Positions 23,132-35,384 of a DNA stretch of 54,825 nucleotides are shown piece by piece. A model generated the notes under the pieces. That model searched no databases. It was given only the letters and a program-made list of their open reading frames with translations, and was not told the DNA's origin. Origin of the DNA: Gnetum montanum (lineage: Eukaryota; Streptophyta; Gnetopsida; Gnetales; Gnetaceae); contig MNCI01014538.1 of assembly GCA_015680685.1 (NCBI GenBank), forward strand, positions 574,367-629,191, given 5' to 3'. The position numbers and the translations under genes were made by a program. The number at the start of each line of letters is the position of its first letter. The stretch's first letter is position 1.

Positions 23132-23437
23132 TTGAAGACTAAGTCAATGTTATGTATCTATGGCATGCAAGCCAATGCAAATAACATTCTTACAACAATT
23201 GAGAAGAGCATCTTCAAGTTCACAATGAATCTTGTTGCTTTAACTATTCACTTGAATAAGAACATCTCCTTCTCAACATGCATAGTTATAATACTTCACG
23301 AGCTATTTGTTGCAAATTTGACCGATATTCTCTTCTTGGAGATTGAGCATAGATTTAAGAAAAAGAAAATAAGCAAAGAAGCTTTTTCTTTTCTAGGTCT
23401 CATTAGAAAACTTTGCAAGAGGATAGATATTTCTTGA
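23132..23437 (+). pseudogene. Plant-transposon-protein-like ORF fragment
   Basis: This is an open 101-codon frame. Its C-terminal half reads L-F-L-E-I...F-K-K-K-K-I-S-K...F-L-G-L-I-R-K-L-C-K. It aligns residue by residue with element F at about 52190-52313 (LFLEV...LKEKKVGK...FPHLIRKLCK). That pattern is typical of the putative plant transposon protein domain found in upstream ORFs of gypsy-type elements; this assignment comes from family knowledge and is not proven here. No stop falls within the matching part, but both ends of the larger ORF are missing. It could be a truncated copy of the F-type element. Confidence 0.55.
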
Positions 23438-23869
23438 TATAAAAATGACATTTTGCATGTTGCACCCCAAGCTTCCTACGTTGAAACCATGAAATTGGTG
23501 CTAATGAAGGTGTACCATCCATGACCACAAATCTGAATTGGTACCAAAGTAAGAATTGCTACATCAACTGCAATATTAACTAGCTTGACATCATTTGTAA
23601 CATTTTCAACCCACCACTTAGGTGCTAGACTGAGTACATCTTAGATTGATGTAGCAAGCACCAGCCAATAGGTGCTTATTAAAACACTAAGCCATTATCA
23701 CTCTATACTAAGTCATCTTTAGGGAGTCTTACAAATAGTTAGTTGAGGAAGCAAAGGTATTCATGTTTAAAATTTATTAATAAAATATTATATGTTATGC
23801 TATAATAAATAAATAAATAATAATAATAATACATATGAAACTAATATTATTTTCCTCAAATATATAGTT
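23438..23869. other. Unassigned AT-rich stretch
   Basis: It begins with a short continuation that may still belong to the preceding ORF and ends in simple (TAAA)n/(TAA)n repeats near 23800-23832. I see no other feature. Confidence 0.4.
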
Positions 23870-24650
23870 ATCATCATCATCATCATCCTAGCCTTGTTCC
23901 AACAAAATGGGATTGGCTACATGAGTTCATTTTTTCCATTCGACTTTACAAAGAACTAGTTCTTTATTTATTTATAGTTTTTTCAAATCATTTTTTATCA
24001 TTTTTCCCATGTCTTATTTAGTCTTCCTTTTGATGGATTTCTTGAAATAGTGATGTAACAACCTTTGTTTATAGTCTTATTATCTAATCTTCTTTACACA
24101 TGTTCAAACTAAGTCATCATTCTTATAGCTTATCTAAAAGAGAAGTTACTCCAAGTCCTTCTCTCCTGTCTATATTATGTAGTTTATCTCTTCTAGCAAC
24201 ATTCAAAATCTATTGAAGCATTCACATCTCTGCCACGCTAATTTGTTATTCATGCCTCTTTTGTACTATCCAACATTCAATACCATATGAGTTAGTCGAT
24301 CTAATTCTTGTCTTGTAAAGCTTCCCCTTCAATTTTATTGGTATTATTTTATCACATAGAACACCATTAGCTCGTCTCCATTTTGACCATATTGCCTTAA
24401 TTATATTTCTTATATCTTAATCAATTTCACCATCTAATTAGAGGATTGTTCTTAGGTAGTAGAACTATTTGTAGTGAGGAACTTTTTGGACTTGAATTGT
24501 TACTTTCGTTTCATTTTTATTTATGTTATTAAAATTGAATTCTATATATTTTTTTGTCTTTTTGCTAATTTTTAAGCCTTTTGATTCTAGAGCATGTCTC
24601 CACTTCTTCATCACATTAAAAATAATCTTGTGACATCTTAGACATGATGA
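23870..24650 (-). mobile_element. RTE-clade LINE 3' end, 5'-truncated (second copy)
   Basis: Minus-strand RT C-terminal relic. In order it shows WRHALESKGLKIS (about 24595), the VQKVPHYK segment (about 24475), LDGEID (about 24430), SKWRRANGVLCD (about 24375), IPIKLKGKLYKTRIRS (about 24320), YGIECWIVQKRHE (about 24270), then GLGVTSLLDKL (about 24150). These match the plant RTE LINE pattern more completely than the copy at 6579-7235. It ends in a (GAT)n tail, plus-strand (ATC)n at about 23870-23887. In-frame stops are present. The first 62 codons of this end are still open (24465-24653). Confidence 0.88.
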
Positions 24651-26989
24651 CAAAAATGAAATTTTTATAATTATAATATTTTATTATTTATTTATAAAAT
24701 TTTGTACATTAATTCAAAATCTAAAATTTATATATTTTTCTATCTTATAGAGGTACAAAATATAAAAAAATTATATTTAAGTTTCAATACATTTACCTTT
24801 TATAGAATTGAACCATCTTCCACAACATGTTCTTTTTTGGCTTGTTCATGGCTAATTTAAAATTTTTACATTAAAATGTAAGAAGAGTCAAAACCCTTGT
24901 AGTAAGAAAGATTATATTATTTTTCTCTTCATGAAGCATTTAAGGTTTTATGCCAAAAGTCTAAGGATATGGGTCTAGCATTGGTTTTAATTAAATATTT
25001 AAAAATATTTCAAAGTCTAAAATGTCACAAATAATTCAAAATCCAAACATTTTATATTTAATCCAAGAATCTTTGAATGATAGGTCTTGGTATAACCTCA
25101 CTACCAAAAAAAAAAAACTAACAAAGTCTCAATATAACTTCACTATTAATATCAAAATACTCTATGTGATCTAACTTATGTTTTTAATGGCTAGGTTTTG
25201 GTAGTAGCTTCATTGTAAACATCCTTGATGACTAATTGTAACATATATCTTTGAAGGCTAAATCTTGACTATGCCTCACTACATACCATTAGATTCAACT
25301 ATTTAATGTCATGGTCTTAGATAAGTTCTTAGTCACACATGAACTTATGAAATAAAATTCAAGGTTGGAATTCCATCCTAACCCTTGTTCGAATGAGATG
25401 AGATTTATTAATAAACACCTTACTACTAGATGTAAACAAAGATATATTAAAGATTTGTGGTTTCCACTACTAATTTAACAAAACTTGGTCCTAAATATAA
25501 TGTTTTATTTGATTTTGTTTCATGCTTGTATTCCCAAAGATTCTTCCAAATTGACTAAGATTCCATAAAATTTGATTAAAATTCTATCCTAAATTAAGGG
25601 CTAATCCAAAAAAATCATCAAATACATGAGAAATAATTTTGGCAAAGTTTTAAAATTTTCTAAAAGATTCACCACAAAGATAAAAAAACAAATTGGATAG
25701 AATTTCAATATAGTTTCTATACCAAACAAACCCAAAACAACAGAAATTTGATAAAAGAACACCATAATAACAAAAAAGAAAAATAATAAAAAATAGTAAA
25801 GAGTCATGTAGTAGGAAGAAAATGCAAAAAAATACTCAATAAAATCCATAGTACTCTTCCTCCTACTTTAAAATCATAAGCCTCAAGCCTCCTAGGGATG
25901 AAAATAAAACATAAAGAAAGGATAAAGGTCTATTTATAAGATGAAAGAGGCACATGTAAGGTGAAAGATCTCCAAAGTACATGTAAGAATGCATAATTCC
26001 TTTCTTCATAAGCACATACACATAAAGTTACAAGTGGTCTGTACCATGTTTCAATAGTTTTGTAATTGTAACTCATGTGGAATCTTTTAATGGAATAAAA
26101 TTTGCTTAAAACTAATATTTTATCTTTGATTCTATTAAAAAAAGTACCAAATCTAGCATTTTTGAATATACCGAATACATTGGTAATGTCAAATTTTAGG
26201 TATAACATCAACTTAAGACATTTTTTTAAAAGAAAGCTATTTTAGTACATATTAATTTTTAATAAAAAAAGCATAGAATTCTATTTTAATGATGAAAATT
26301 TACCAATGGTATGGCTTGGAAAGGGATTGGATCTTAAATGCTCCATGAACAAAGTGTTCAATAATCATATTGTTGTAAAAATAATACCATTTCAAGGAAG
26401 AGTAAACATTAGAAGTATTAAGCTTATTTGGGAAAAGGTTCAAAAGCTTTTAGATTGATAGAAATTTTGCTAATAGTGTGATAAAACTCAATCACTCACA
26501 TTGTTTGAACAAGCAATATGATATTATTAACAAGCTCAAAAAGAAAGTTCATGAATTTACATTGAATTTTGGCTTATAACTTTATTTCCTTAAAATGAGA
26601 GTGCACAAAATAAAAAGCCCTAGATAAAGAATGATGTTTACAAAGAAAAATTGTTCACAAAAATATTTTCTTATTATTCTAAGAATGATTCTCAATAATG
26701 GAAATTTTAAGTATTTAAAAGCTTAAAAGTTTTTTAGTAGTTAAACATATGGGCTTATTATTTTGATCTTCATGGAATCAATATGAAAAGCTAGATTTTG
26801 AGCCAAATTTAATTCTATAAGATACCCAAGGATTTTGTTGTGTAATTAATTACATCTTAATCAGCTTTAAGAAAATATCTTACAAGGGTATAATTTGATC
26901 TAAAAGATCATTTCTTCTTATAAAAGTTATTTAGGAAGTATATGATCAACAGAGATTAATTTACCTAGCTAAAAGCACTAGTTCTACAT
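24651..26989. other. Unassigned AT-rich region
   Basis: I see no LTR, coding motif or RNA gene. Near 25080-25290 a motif close to 'gctaggtcttggtatagcctcactac' recurs about four times at 50-70 bp spacing, probably an eroded local repeat. Short minus-strand frames (25601-26211) are low-complexity. Confidence 0.4.
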
Positions 26990-29268
26990 CTAATATCTTA
27001 GGTTATGGTATGTCAGCATTGATAAAAACATCTAACCATAGAAAAGTTGGATCATTGACTCAAATCTATATTAGCAAAAGCTAGTAGAACCTAAAATTTA
27101 GAAGAACAAATTGGTTTTATAAAAGAAAGCTCATGTTAGTTGGCTACATCACCTTGGTGAGTTGGAACGGTTCATTAGAACTAAATATTGGTTCTACAAA
27201 GAGCTCTAAAATGGTTCTACAAGACATGTCAACATATCAAATTTATGTGGTAAAAAGGGATTCTAAAGTAAAAGGTCTAATTAGCATTATAAGCCACGTC
27301 ACCTTTTAGAGTTAGAGAAGATTGGTAAAATCAAATGTTGGTTATATAAGAAAGCTCTAGAATAGTTCCATGGTCCACATTATCTTAACAAATTGGTCAA
27401 CTCAAAGAATTGGAGAAAGTATGTAGAACAAAAAAACTAGTTCTATAAATGAGCTTAACATTGGTTCTACCATGTCATATGGCTAAAAGACAAAGTTTAG
27501 TTTCATGTTATCACAAATTCAACTATATAAGGGAATGAAAAATTTTGGTTCTACAAATAAAACTTATGTTTCATGTGGCTTAGATAAGGAAAGCTTGATT
27601 TTAAAAACTAAAGAAGTATTGTGAGAAGGTGTAGAATCAATTCCATTAAGAGAAGCTTTTATTATTTGCCATGTTGGATTCAATAAGGCGAGCTTTATAG
27701 AACCAAAAATTGGTTCTACAAACTAGCTTTAAGTTGGTTCTACATGCGACATCAACTAAATGAAAGGCTCATAGAATCAAAACATTTGTTCTACAAATGA
27801 GCTAAAAAAGTGATTCTACCACATCAGCTTTCAAGCATTGAAAAGACTTTGTATAACCTGAAAACAACTCAATAAAGATATCCAAAATTAGTTCCATAAG
27901 CCATGTCATTAATGGAATGCATGAGAAAAAAAGATAATTCAACAAGAAAATAGAAGGGAAATTTTATGAGTTAAACTCATTTGCCATGAAAGCTTAGGAA
28001 AAAAGTATATCTAGTAGAATGAAAAACTAGCCCTACAAGTAGACTAATTTTTGGTTATACCACATAAGTACTTGCTCTAGAATGGATTCGTAGAATCAAA
28101 ATTCAGTTCTACGAACAAAAGCTACATTGGTTCCACAAGCCACATCAGCTCATAGAACCAATGAAGAATTCTATTTTAAAATCTAAATATTAGGCTTACA
28201 ACAAAGGTATGGATTTGATTTTCGAAGGTGCTTTACTATAATTTTTAATTCAACTTACTCAATGAAGTGAGATAAGGCTCAACATATTAAAGATTGAATA
28301 AAGCTTAATGTAAGGAAAGTTTGAAGAGCTACAAGTATAGCATAGTACAAAAAAGCTCTAGAACAATTATACCATGTCAACAAGATGAGTAGATAAGCTT
28401 GTAGAACTACAAATTGGTTCTACAAATAAGATTCAAAATGGTTCTACAGATAGTTTCATCACTTGCTTTAAAGCAAGTTTGTAGAATTAAAAAGAGGTTT
28501 TACAAAGAAGAGATAAATTGGTTCTAAAAGCAACATTAAAACCAAAAGACGAGTTTTATTCTAGAAGCTCAGATATTAGGGTCCACTACAGAATAATGAA
28601 GAAATTTTGCATGTGCTTAATTCTAATTTGAATCCAACTCAACAATGTTTATCATGAAAAATATCTTTAAAGATTTGAAAAAGATCTAGAAGCCACGTAA
28701 GCTCAAGATGTAAAAGAAATTTCATAGAACCGAAAAAAATGGTTCTACAAGCTAGTCCTACATTGGTTCTACCATGTCAAATTACAATATGAAGAGGGAT
28801 TAGTAGAACCAAAAAGTGGTTCTATGATTCGATTCTACAAGCTATATAGGAATGTGAAGGAGATTTAATTTAGAAATTTGAACATGAAACCCACTATGGA
28901 GTAATGGACAGGATTCACACACATGTGGAGTTCTAATTGTAACCCAACTCATCAGATCATAGACCAACAAACAGAGAATTAAGAAATATCTAAGCCTAAT
29001 TAAGAGTCATGTAACTAGAACACTTGTAGAACCTACAAAGAGGTCATGGATTTAGAGAAACAAGCCTTAAAGAAAACAATCATGCTAAAGAATAAAGAGC
29101 TCCACATTAGCACAAGCTTAAAATTGATTATGAAGCAAGCTCTCTTTTAAAGTCATGGAATAAGTGGAACTTAAAATTAGTCATATAAAATAATTTGAAT
29201 TCAACTTCAGTTATCATGTTAGCTTGTAGAACTTAAAAAGTGCTAATAAAACCAATTTTTTTATTCAT
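26990..29268. repeat. Degenerate array with TAGAACC / GGTTCTA inverted-repeat units
   Basis: This is a 2-kb stretch in which 'ggttctac' occurs ten times exactly and many more times with one change, alternating with its complement 'tagaaccaa'. A typical unit reads gtagaacc, then a few A/T, then ttggttctacaa, then 'agctctaaaattggttctac', then 'catgtcaac' or 'cacatcagct'. The clearest palindrome is at 27698-27718 (9-bp arms, 3-nt spacer). Unit spacing varies from about 100 to 350 bp. No coding frame crosses it. No known family is recognised. Confidence 0.75.
27698..27718. repeat. Perfect 9-bp palindrome within the array
   Basis: TAGAACCAA (27698-27706) and TTGGTTCTA (27710-27718) are exact complements separated by AAA. 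Confidence 0.9.
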
Positions 29269-31003
29269 TGTCATATCGTAACTACAATATCATATCAACA
29301 ATATTATAGCTATGATGTTATAGTTCATCCTATATGATGAGCGACGAGGTACCTCTAGGCCCAACCATATGAATCATAAGCATGCATGCATAATCCAGTC
29401 AAATTCCATGGATGGAACTAGTTGTGCATCTAAATCGTTATTCCTTGATTGCAGTTCACTGTCTTCCCACTTGGACTAGTGGTAGCTTTGTCATGTATGG
29501 GTTAGTCTAGAGTGAGGCATATGATTCTTCATGTTGTCTGGTCCTAAGCTACTCCAAATGATAATAAAGAGATTATTTAATTAAGCTAATTAATAATGAA
29601 AAGTAAAGTCTAAACTAGCCTATGTGCGATGAGTATCCATTTCTAATTGTCCACACATGCCTTGGACTTCATGGAACTACCTCTGGGATCACCAAGGATA
29701 TGTCACTAGGCTTACCAAACAATATGCTACTAGGTTACCAAGTAATTACACTTAAGCACTCATGATTAGTTGTACTCATTCTGCTTAATGATAGGAATAA
29801 TAAAGAGCAACAAATAGAAACATTAACTAAGGAAAAAAGTAAATAATTGAACAATTAAAAGTAATAATAAAGTTAAGTGGATGCTACAATGATGGAAGTA
29901 ATCTTGGTCTTTATTACCAGACATGCAACATGTCCAAGTATGTCACACTCAAATAAGGATGTTGTATAATCATTTAACATCACACTGCAAGCATGCACTG
30001 GAGACTAACAAAGCTTGAAATCAAAAATGTATGAATCTAACTCTATCTTCTCTATTTCTTCTATATCTCAACCATGTGCCCAAGTGTGGTATTTATAGGT
30101 ATGCATGGAAGAGGCAATATTGGATGCCCGACATTGGAGGTTGTGCCCCGGTATCAAGGCTCTGATATCGAAGCCATTCAAAACATGACTCATCACTATG
30201 TTATCATTGATGTAATGTCTCAAGATCTATGCAACCTTATAAATTCCAGCACTTGGTCACAAAATCGATAACTTTTTCATTCCACCCCATAACAAGACTC
30301 TTGTAGTTTGTTTTGGTAGCTTTATCAATGGAGTGAATGTCGATAGTATGGTGTTGAGTAGTTGTATGGAATCTTTATTCAAGTGAAGTGTACTTGGAAA
30401 TAGTTCATGTTTGGAAATAAATATTGAGATTACTTTTTATCATTGCAACATCCACTTAGTTTTATTATTTTACTTAGCTTAATTTCTAGGTTTACTTACT
30501 TAGCTCTTCACATTTTCAATGTACTTTATTTGTTCATTAGTAAAGCAGAATGAGTAAAACTAGTTTCAAGTCCATAAGTGTAATCATTTGGTACTCCCAA
30601 TGATGTTATTGCTTGGTTTGTCCAATAGCATAATGCTTGGTAACCCAGTATTAGTTACATGACCCTAAGACATGTACGATAGACTAGGACCATATGCTCA
30701 TTGTTATAGGCTAGAATAGACTTACACTATTATCATTACTTAGATTTAGATTGTTATTTTAAACTTTCATTATGTTTGTAACTAGGAGTAATTAGATCCT
30801 AACAACATCAAATAATCATATGCCTCACTAAGAGTTATACCATACACTTAAACTTCACTAACTCGAAGCGGGAAGATAACAATCTCGAACTTAACATCAA
30901 TTACTAGCATAATTACATTGTTCAGTTGCATATTACAATCTAGTCACACACTAGCACTTATGAATTATATGGTAGAGTGTTAGAATACCTCCACTACTCA
31001 TCA
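29269..31003 (+). repeat. 5' LTR of element C/D, split by a solo LTR
   Basis: The right part (30197-31003) aligns with family-1 LTRs: 'ttataaattccagcacttggt' around the TATA, 'cataatgcttggtaacccagta', 'gacatgtacgatag', 'aaccatacact', and the terminal 'ctcatca' followed by a primer site. The left part (29269-29334: TGTCATATCGTAACTACAATATCA...) matches the first ~65 bp of U3. The intervening 862 bp is an inverted LTR with its own target duplication. Without it the LTR would be about 870 bp. The left boundary is less sure than the right. Confidence 0.65.
29335..30196 (-). mobile_element. Solo LTR (family 1), opposite orientation, inside another LTR
   Basis: Read on the minus strand this is a family-1 LTR. 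At the left, 'tgatgagcgacgaggtacct' is the complement of the LTR end. At the right, 'tatttataggtatgc', 'ccggtatcaaggctctgatatc' and 'gactcatca' are complements of the TATA/U3 start. It is flanked by CTATA (29330-29334) and CTATG (30197-30201), a 4-of-5 match. No primer site or coding DNA adjoins it, so it fits a solo LTR left by recombination between two LTRs. Confidence 0.75.
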
Positions 31004-31004
31004 T

Positions 31005-31022
31005 TGGTACCATTGCCATGGA
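31005..31022 (+). other. Primer binding site of element C/D, tRNA-Asp type, eroded
   Basis: TGGTACCATTGCCATGGA begins one base after the LTR end. It matches the plant tRNA-Asp site at 13 of 18 bases, and four of the five mismatches are transitions. Confidence 0.7.
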
Positions 31023-31199
31023 TGTGTCAATGTATGCGAAGTAGTTGATCTTATAAAGTTTGTTGTATTAAGAATTATAAAGTCTATCCTTATACCTTTA
31101 TTTAGTCTTAACAACATACATATAACTAAGTGTTAAACATAAAATATGGCTTCAACACTTAAAATAAAAACTGTCACTTACTAAAGAGCTACAAACAGG
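31023..31199. other. Start of internal leader of C/D
   Basis: Non-coding sequence follows the primer site and is cut off by the LTR that starts at 31200. It shows only weak similarity to the leader of element B. Confidence 0.5.
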
Positions 31200-31571
31200 T
31201 GATGAACCACTATTTTGTGTTGGTCTTGATGTCGTGTATGTGACATCGGGGTCTTAATGTGACATCGTTTAAGCAACGTTGGAGCATCCACCCTGGGTTT
31301 ATAAATACTATGCTTGGGCTCCCATTTTGAGTCAATTTTTAATTTATTTTTCAAGTAGAGTAGCGAAGCTCTTGCTTTTTCTTTTCCTCATAGTTAGAAT
31401 ATTTTCTGAATGCCTGCAGAAGGAGTCTAAGTGTGTACAGTTGTTTGTTCGAGCAATGATGTACTTGAGCATAGTAGTGTGATGGGAATAAAATGAGCTC
31501 TTTTCACAATTCTTATAGCACTGAGAATAGATTAATATTTTCTTTAATGCATTTTACTTTCTTGTTCTTTA
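31200..31571 (+). repeat. Second family-1 LTR start, truncated by assembly gap
   Basis: It starts TGATGAACCAC and carries TATAAATA at 31300-31307, 'tagttagaatattttctgaatgc', 'gttcgagcaatgatgtacttgagca' and 'agcactgagaatagattaat', all in the same order as the first ~370 bp of the element B LTR. It runs into 326 N (31572-31897). What follows the gap is leader/gag sequence, so the LTR end lies in the gap. It is either the true 5' LTR of the gag at 32.2 kb or an insertion in the C/D leader. Confidence 0.8.
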
Positions 31572-31897
31572 NNNNNNNNNNNNNNNNNNNNNNNNNNNNN
31601 NNNNNNNNNNNNNNNNNNNNNNNNNNNNNNNNNNNNNNNNNNNNNNNNNNNNNNNNNNNNNNNNNNNNNNNNNNNNNNNNNNNNNNNNNNNNNNNNNNNN
31701 NNNNNNNNNNNNNNNNNNNNNNNNNNNNNNNNNNNNNNNNNNNNNNNNNNNNNNNNNNNNNNNNNNNNNNNNNNNNNNNNNNNNNNNNNNNNNNNNNNNN
31801 NNNNNNNNNNNNNNNNNNNNNNNNNNNNNNNNNNNNNNNNNNNNNNNNNNNNNNNNNNNNNNNNNNNNNNNNNNNNNNNNNNNNNNNNNNNNNNNNN
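31572..31897. other. Assembly gap (326 N)
   Basis: Unknown sequence. It should contain the 3' part of the LTR begun at 31200 and a primer site. By comparison with element B about 430 bp of LTR plus leader are missing, so the gap length is probably not exact. Confidence 0.95.
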
Positions 31898-34020
31898 ATG
31901 ACCAAACACAGGATGATAAAGATTGGAGTATGCCTATGTAAATATGAATTTCATATGATCACATTGATTCTTATTATCTTGATTTTACATTCATCTTTCA
32001 TCAAGATAGGTAGTTGAGGTGGAGAGACTTACAAGGTAACAATGTTTTTTCTCTAAAGCATTTAGTACCAGCCATGCTTCAAATAGCCTTAAGGGGAATG
32101 AATCTAAGCCATGCATAAGAGGGGTATCATGTGACCAAATACATGACCAAATCCTATTAGCCCACAAAGGCATAAGTGCAAAGAGATACTGCTATGGAGA
32201 CTAAGCATGAAAATAAAAAGGGAAAGTAAGTCAATCCCAATGTTGTCCTAGAAGAACTTGATGGCGATGCCTTTTTAGCAAAGAAACTCCACCATAATCA
32301 TGAATCCCATTCACAAACGCCTATTATTCATCTAGAAGAACTTGTCAAAGTATAGTTAACCCTTGCAGACACATTAAGAAGAGAGGCCTAGATTTTCTAC
32401 AGGATTATAAAGAGATGAATTATATAGAGAGTCATAGAAGGAGAACCAACTAGCATTATTCTCTAGCTACTTCATCTTACTCCTTATGATTATCGGTGAA
32501 ATCTAATAGAAGGAAATGAAGGTTTAGAGATCAAGACAGGAAGAGACATTGGGCTCATGATAGACATGATTATTTTGAAAGGCATCTTGATGAAAAAAAT
32601 GATGAGTATGAACCATGAAGAGACAGGAATAGACATGAAGAAAGAAAGTCATATGAGTACCAAAGGAGAGATTGCTACAATAGAGCGTATGAATCCTATG
32701 ACCATGAAGAGCCCCTATTGGCTATTGACAACATGATCAACATTAGGGAAGTAGTGTACATTCCAACTAGGCATGTGAGGGACAGTCACATCAAGCGACT
32801 TGATATGAATAATATTCCTAAGTTTGAAGGTGGATATAACACAAATCCACAACATCACCTTTAAGAATTTCATGATGCCTATGCTCTATAGAATATCAAA
32901 AGTGATTGGAAAAAGCTCAAGTTATTTTCCAAGATACTCAAGCTGGTATAATTCATTGGAACATGAATTAATCAGAAGGTGGAGTACCATGCTTGAACTC
33001 TTCAATGAAAAATATCATGAATCCCTTTATGTGGTAATGTGCAGGTACTACTCTCTTCTACATGGATGCTTAAGCCATGGATTTTCCCAAAGGGATCAGC
33101 TTAGGCACATTATCAATGAATTGAGGAATCAAACCAGAGAAATCCTTAGGGTCTAAGGAGGAAGATGAGTTGAAAAAGAAAGAATTAGCTGCTGAATATA
33201 ATCAAGACCCATCTATTAGAAAAATGGTTGTGCGAATATGTGATAAGCAAGAGGAAGAAACCTTGAAAGAAGTGATCCAAAAGAAAACTCTATCAATTTA
33301 AAAATCTATCAATGATATAGTGGACAAAAAATTTGCTACAACTCTAAAAATTATAGAAGAAAGAATTAAATAGACCTTTAATAAGGGCAAGGAGAAGGAA
33401 AAAAAAAGAGACTATGGATATGAACATTATAAAAAAAATGAAAATTTTCTTCAGTGGAAGAATGTACTGACTCAAGGTTAGAGGATAAGGAAGGATGTAA
33501 AGTGTGCTAGTACAAACATCCTAAGGGATGTTATCCTATGATGGCCCACTTGCAAGAATATGGGGCATATGTGTTCAATCCAAGATTCATCAAAAAGAAA
33601 ATGCCAAAACAACTACCTTACCCTCAAGGTAACTATAGATAGATCTTTTTACCAGCTTATTATCCAAATGGAGCTTGTCCACAACCATAAGAGTAATATC
33701 AAAAATAGTGGCAACAGTCACAAGTGTGGGCAATGCCACCACCAAGGTAGTAGTATCCATATCAATAGCTAAACCCTTATGGATATTATGTGTAATGTCT
33801 GATATCTCTAGGGAATGCAACAGTTCACACTTCTTAATATTATCCACCTGAGTATTATAGACCTACAACTCCAAGGATGGAATCCAATTCATACATACAT
33901 CAACCAGTGGCTAGTTCATTAAGTCAACCTTCTAATCCTTCACCACCTGTGCCACCACCTACAATGCAAGGGGAGTTTCCATCACAGCCACAACAAAAGA
34001 ATGCAACAAGGACACTCAAC
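31898..34020 (+). pseudogene. gag of element C/D, decayed and cut off by element E
   Basis: The capsid gene is homologous to element B gag throughout. The leader and N-terminal part (31898-32700) is rich in Arg/His/Asp. The capsid core (32800-33156) includes an open 110-codon frame with SLEHELI and WSTMLELFNEKY, then SQRDQLRHI. Downstream come EYNQDPS (33200), a Glu/Lys-rich part, and the zinc knuckle at 33496-33531 with Cys, Cys, His, Cys in the same CX2CX3HX3C spacing as copy B and a TAG inside. A Pro-rich tail ends with MQGEFPSQPQQKNATRTLN. The match to B stops at 34020, where element E begins, and continues at 45653. Confidence 0.8.
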
Positions 34021-34025
34021 ATGCA
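34021..34025. repeat. Target-site duplication, left copy (element E)
   Basis: ATGCA precedes the TG at 34026. ATGTA follows the CA at 45646-45647. They match at four of five bases, differing by C/T. Confidence 0.55.
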
Positions 34026-35373
34026 TGAAACACTACAAAATTTTTCATGTTATAACCAATCCTCATCATGTAGCTTTCATCCCATGAAACCCAAGGTAAA
34101 ATTTCATTGTAAATGTGAAAATTGTAATCCATAAAGGGAAATTTCACATTTATACTTTTAGGGCTGAAAAATGCCTCATCAGTGATCAAAGCCTCATTCC
34201 CCAAGTGAAAAAGATCATCTAGTGTTTATATTTGGGCTTTTGGGTTTGGGGCGTGTGTTAAAAATGCCTTTTGAAATACCAAAAAAGGCATTTTGATGAG
34301 TTTTATGGGGGGTATGCATTTTTCTATGCTAGAAACACTTACATGGGGGTAGATCTCACCTACCCCTAGTGTGGAAAGATGGGGGGTTTGGAAACTTTCC
34401 CCCCTTCAACGTGGATACCAAATGCACAACTTGGAAACTTTCCCCCCTTAGCTTAACCCCCCCAATGTGAAAGTTTCTCCCCAGCTTAGAAACTTTCCCC
34501 CCAGCCTGGAAAGTTTCCCCTTAAGGTGGAAAATTCAATCCCCTTACATGGAAGCCACAAGGAGAAAAATTCATCAATTTATGCAGTTCAACATTGACTA
34601 GCCACTTCAACAAGCATGGTGGACAACTTAGCATGGAAGATTCATTTCCAACATGGAAGGTGTGCCTTGGCTACTATTTATAGTAAATGGAATGACCATG
34701 GGGGAAGCACTTACTATGTATAGTAACCCTCCAAATTTGGGAACCCATCTCACCTAAATTTGTAGCCATTTTACAACCAATTTGTAGCCAAATCATAGCT
34801 AATTTGCAACACCATTCATGGTCCAAAGACCCTATAAAAGCCAACCTCAAACGCCATTTAGAGCTTTTGGAATTTTCAGCAATTTTTGACATACAATCAC
34901 TTTGACAATTCAACATACAAGAGCTTTTGACATACAAGCACCTGTCTTACCCCTCCCTAATAATGACCTAATTGGTAGATCCAAGGTTGCATCAAGAATG
35001 GCTTGGTACCTAGATTGTGGAGTAGATCACCTCAACTTCAATGGGCTTTGAACTCTTGCACAAGTGAACCCCCTTTTTTGCTCATCCAGGCATCATTTTT
35101 ACACATTTTTTGAACTTATTTTTTATTCTTTTCTCAATAAAGTTTTAAGTTTTGAGTTTTGTGTTCAAAAAATAAATTCATTATTTGTGCATTATTCGAA
35201 TTTTTTCATATTTTCATGTTTTTTATCTCGTAAGTTCCTAGTTGATTTGTTGGACTAGCTAAGGTGCCTTGAATTCGATTTCTCTCATGAAGACCCTAGG
35301 GATTTAGGGTTGGGGAACTACTTGCACCGAGGATCCTTGGTTTTCATTTTAGCAATTAAGGTTTTTGGTCACA
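34026..35373 (+). repeat. 5' LTR of element E
   Basis: It begins TGAAACACTAC and ends with 'aaggtttttggtcaca'. It contains a set of short direct repeats around 'ggaaactttcccccc' (34388-34520, four or five copies), 'caataaagttttaag' near 35135 as a possible polyadenylation signal, and a segment (35185-35373) that recurs at 45520-45647: 'ttatttgtgcattattcg', 'gatccttggttttc', 'aaggttttt'. Most of its U3 has no recognisable partner at the right end. Confidence 0.6.
34385..34520. repeat. Short direct repeats in element E LTR
   Basis: 'ggaaactttcccccc' or close variants occur at about 34390, 34432, 34462, 34485 and 34508, with a GGGGGG / CCCCCC complement at the first. Repeats in U3 of this kind often serve as promoter or enhancer modules; that role is an inference. 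Confidence 0.65.
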
Positions 35374-35384
35374 ATAGTTTTTCT

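Noticed and set aside
29335-31003. Head-to-head LTR palindrome as a new kind of inverted element
   Set aside because: The CTATA/CTATG borders and the matching U3 start left of 29335 are better explained by a solo LTR inserted into another LTR.
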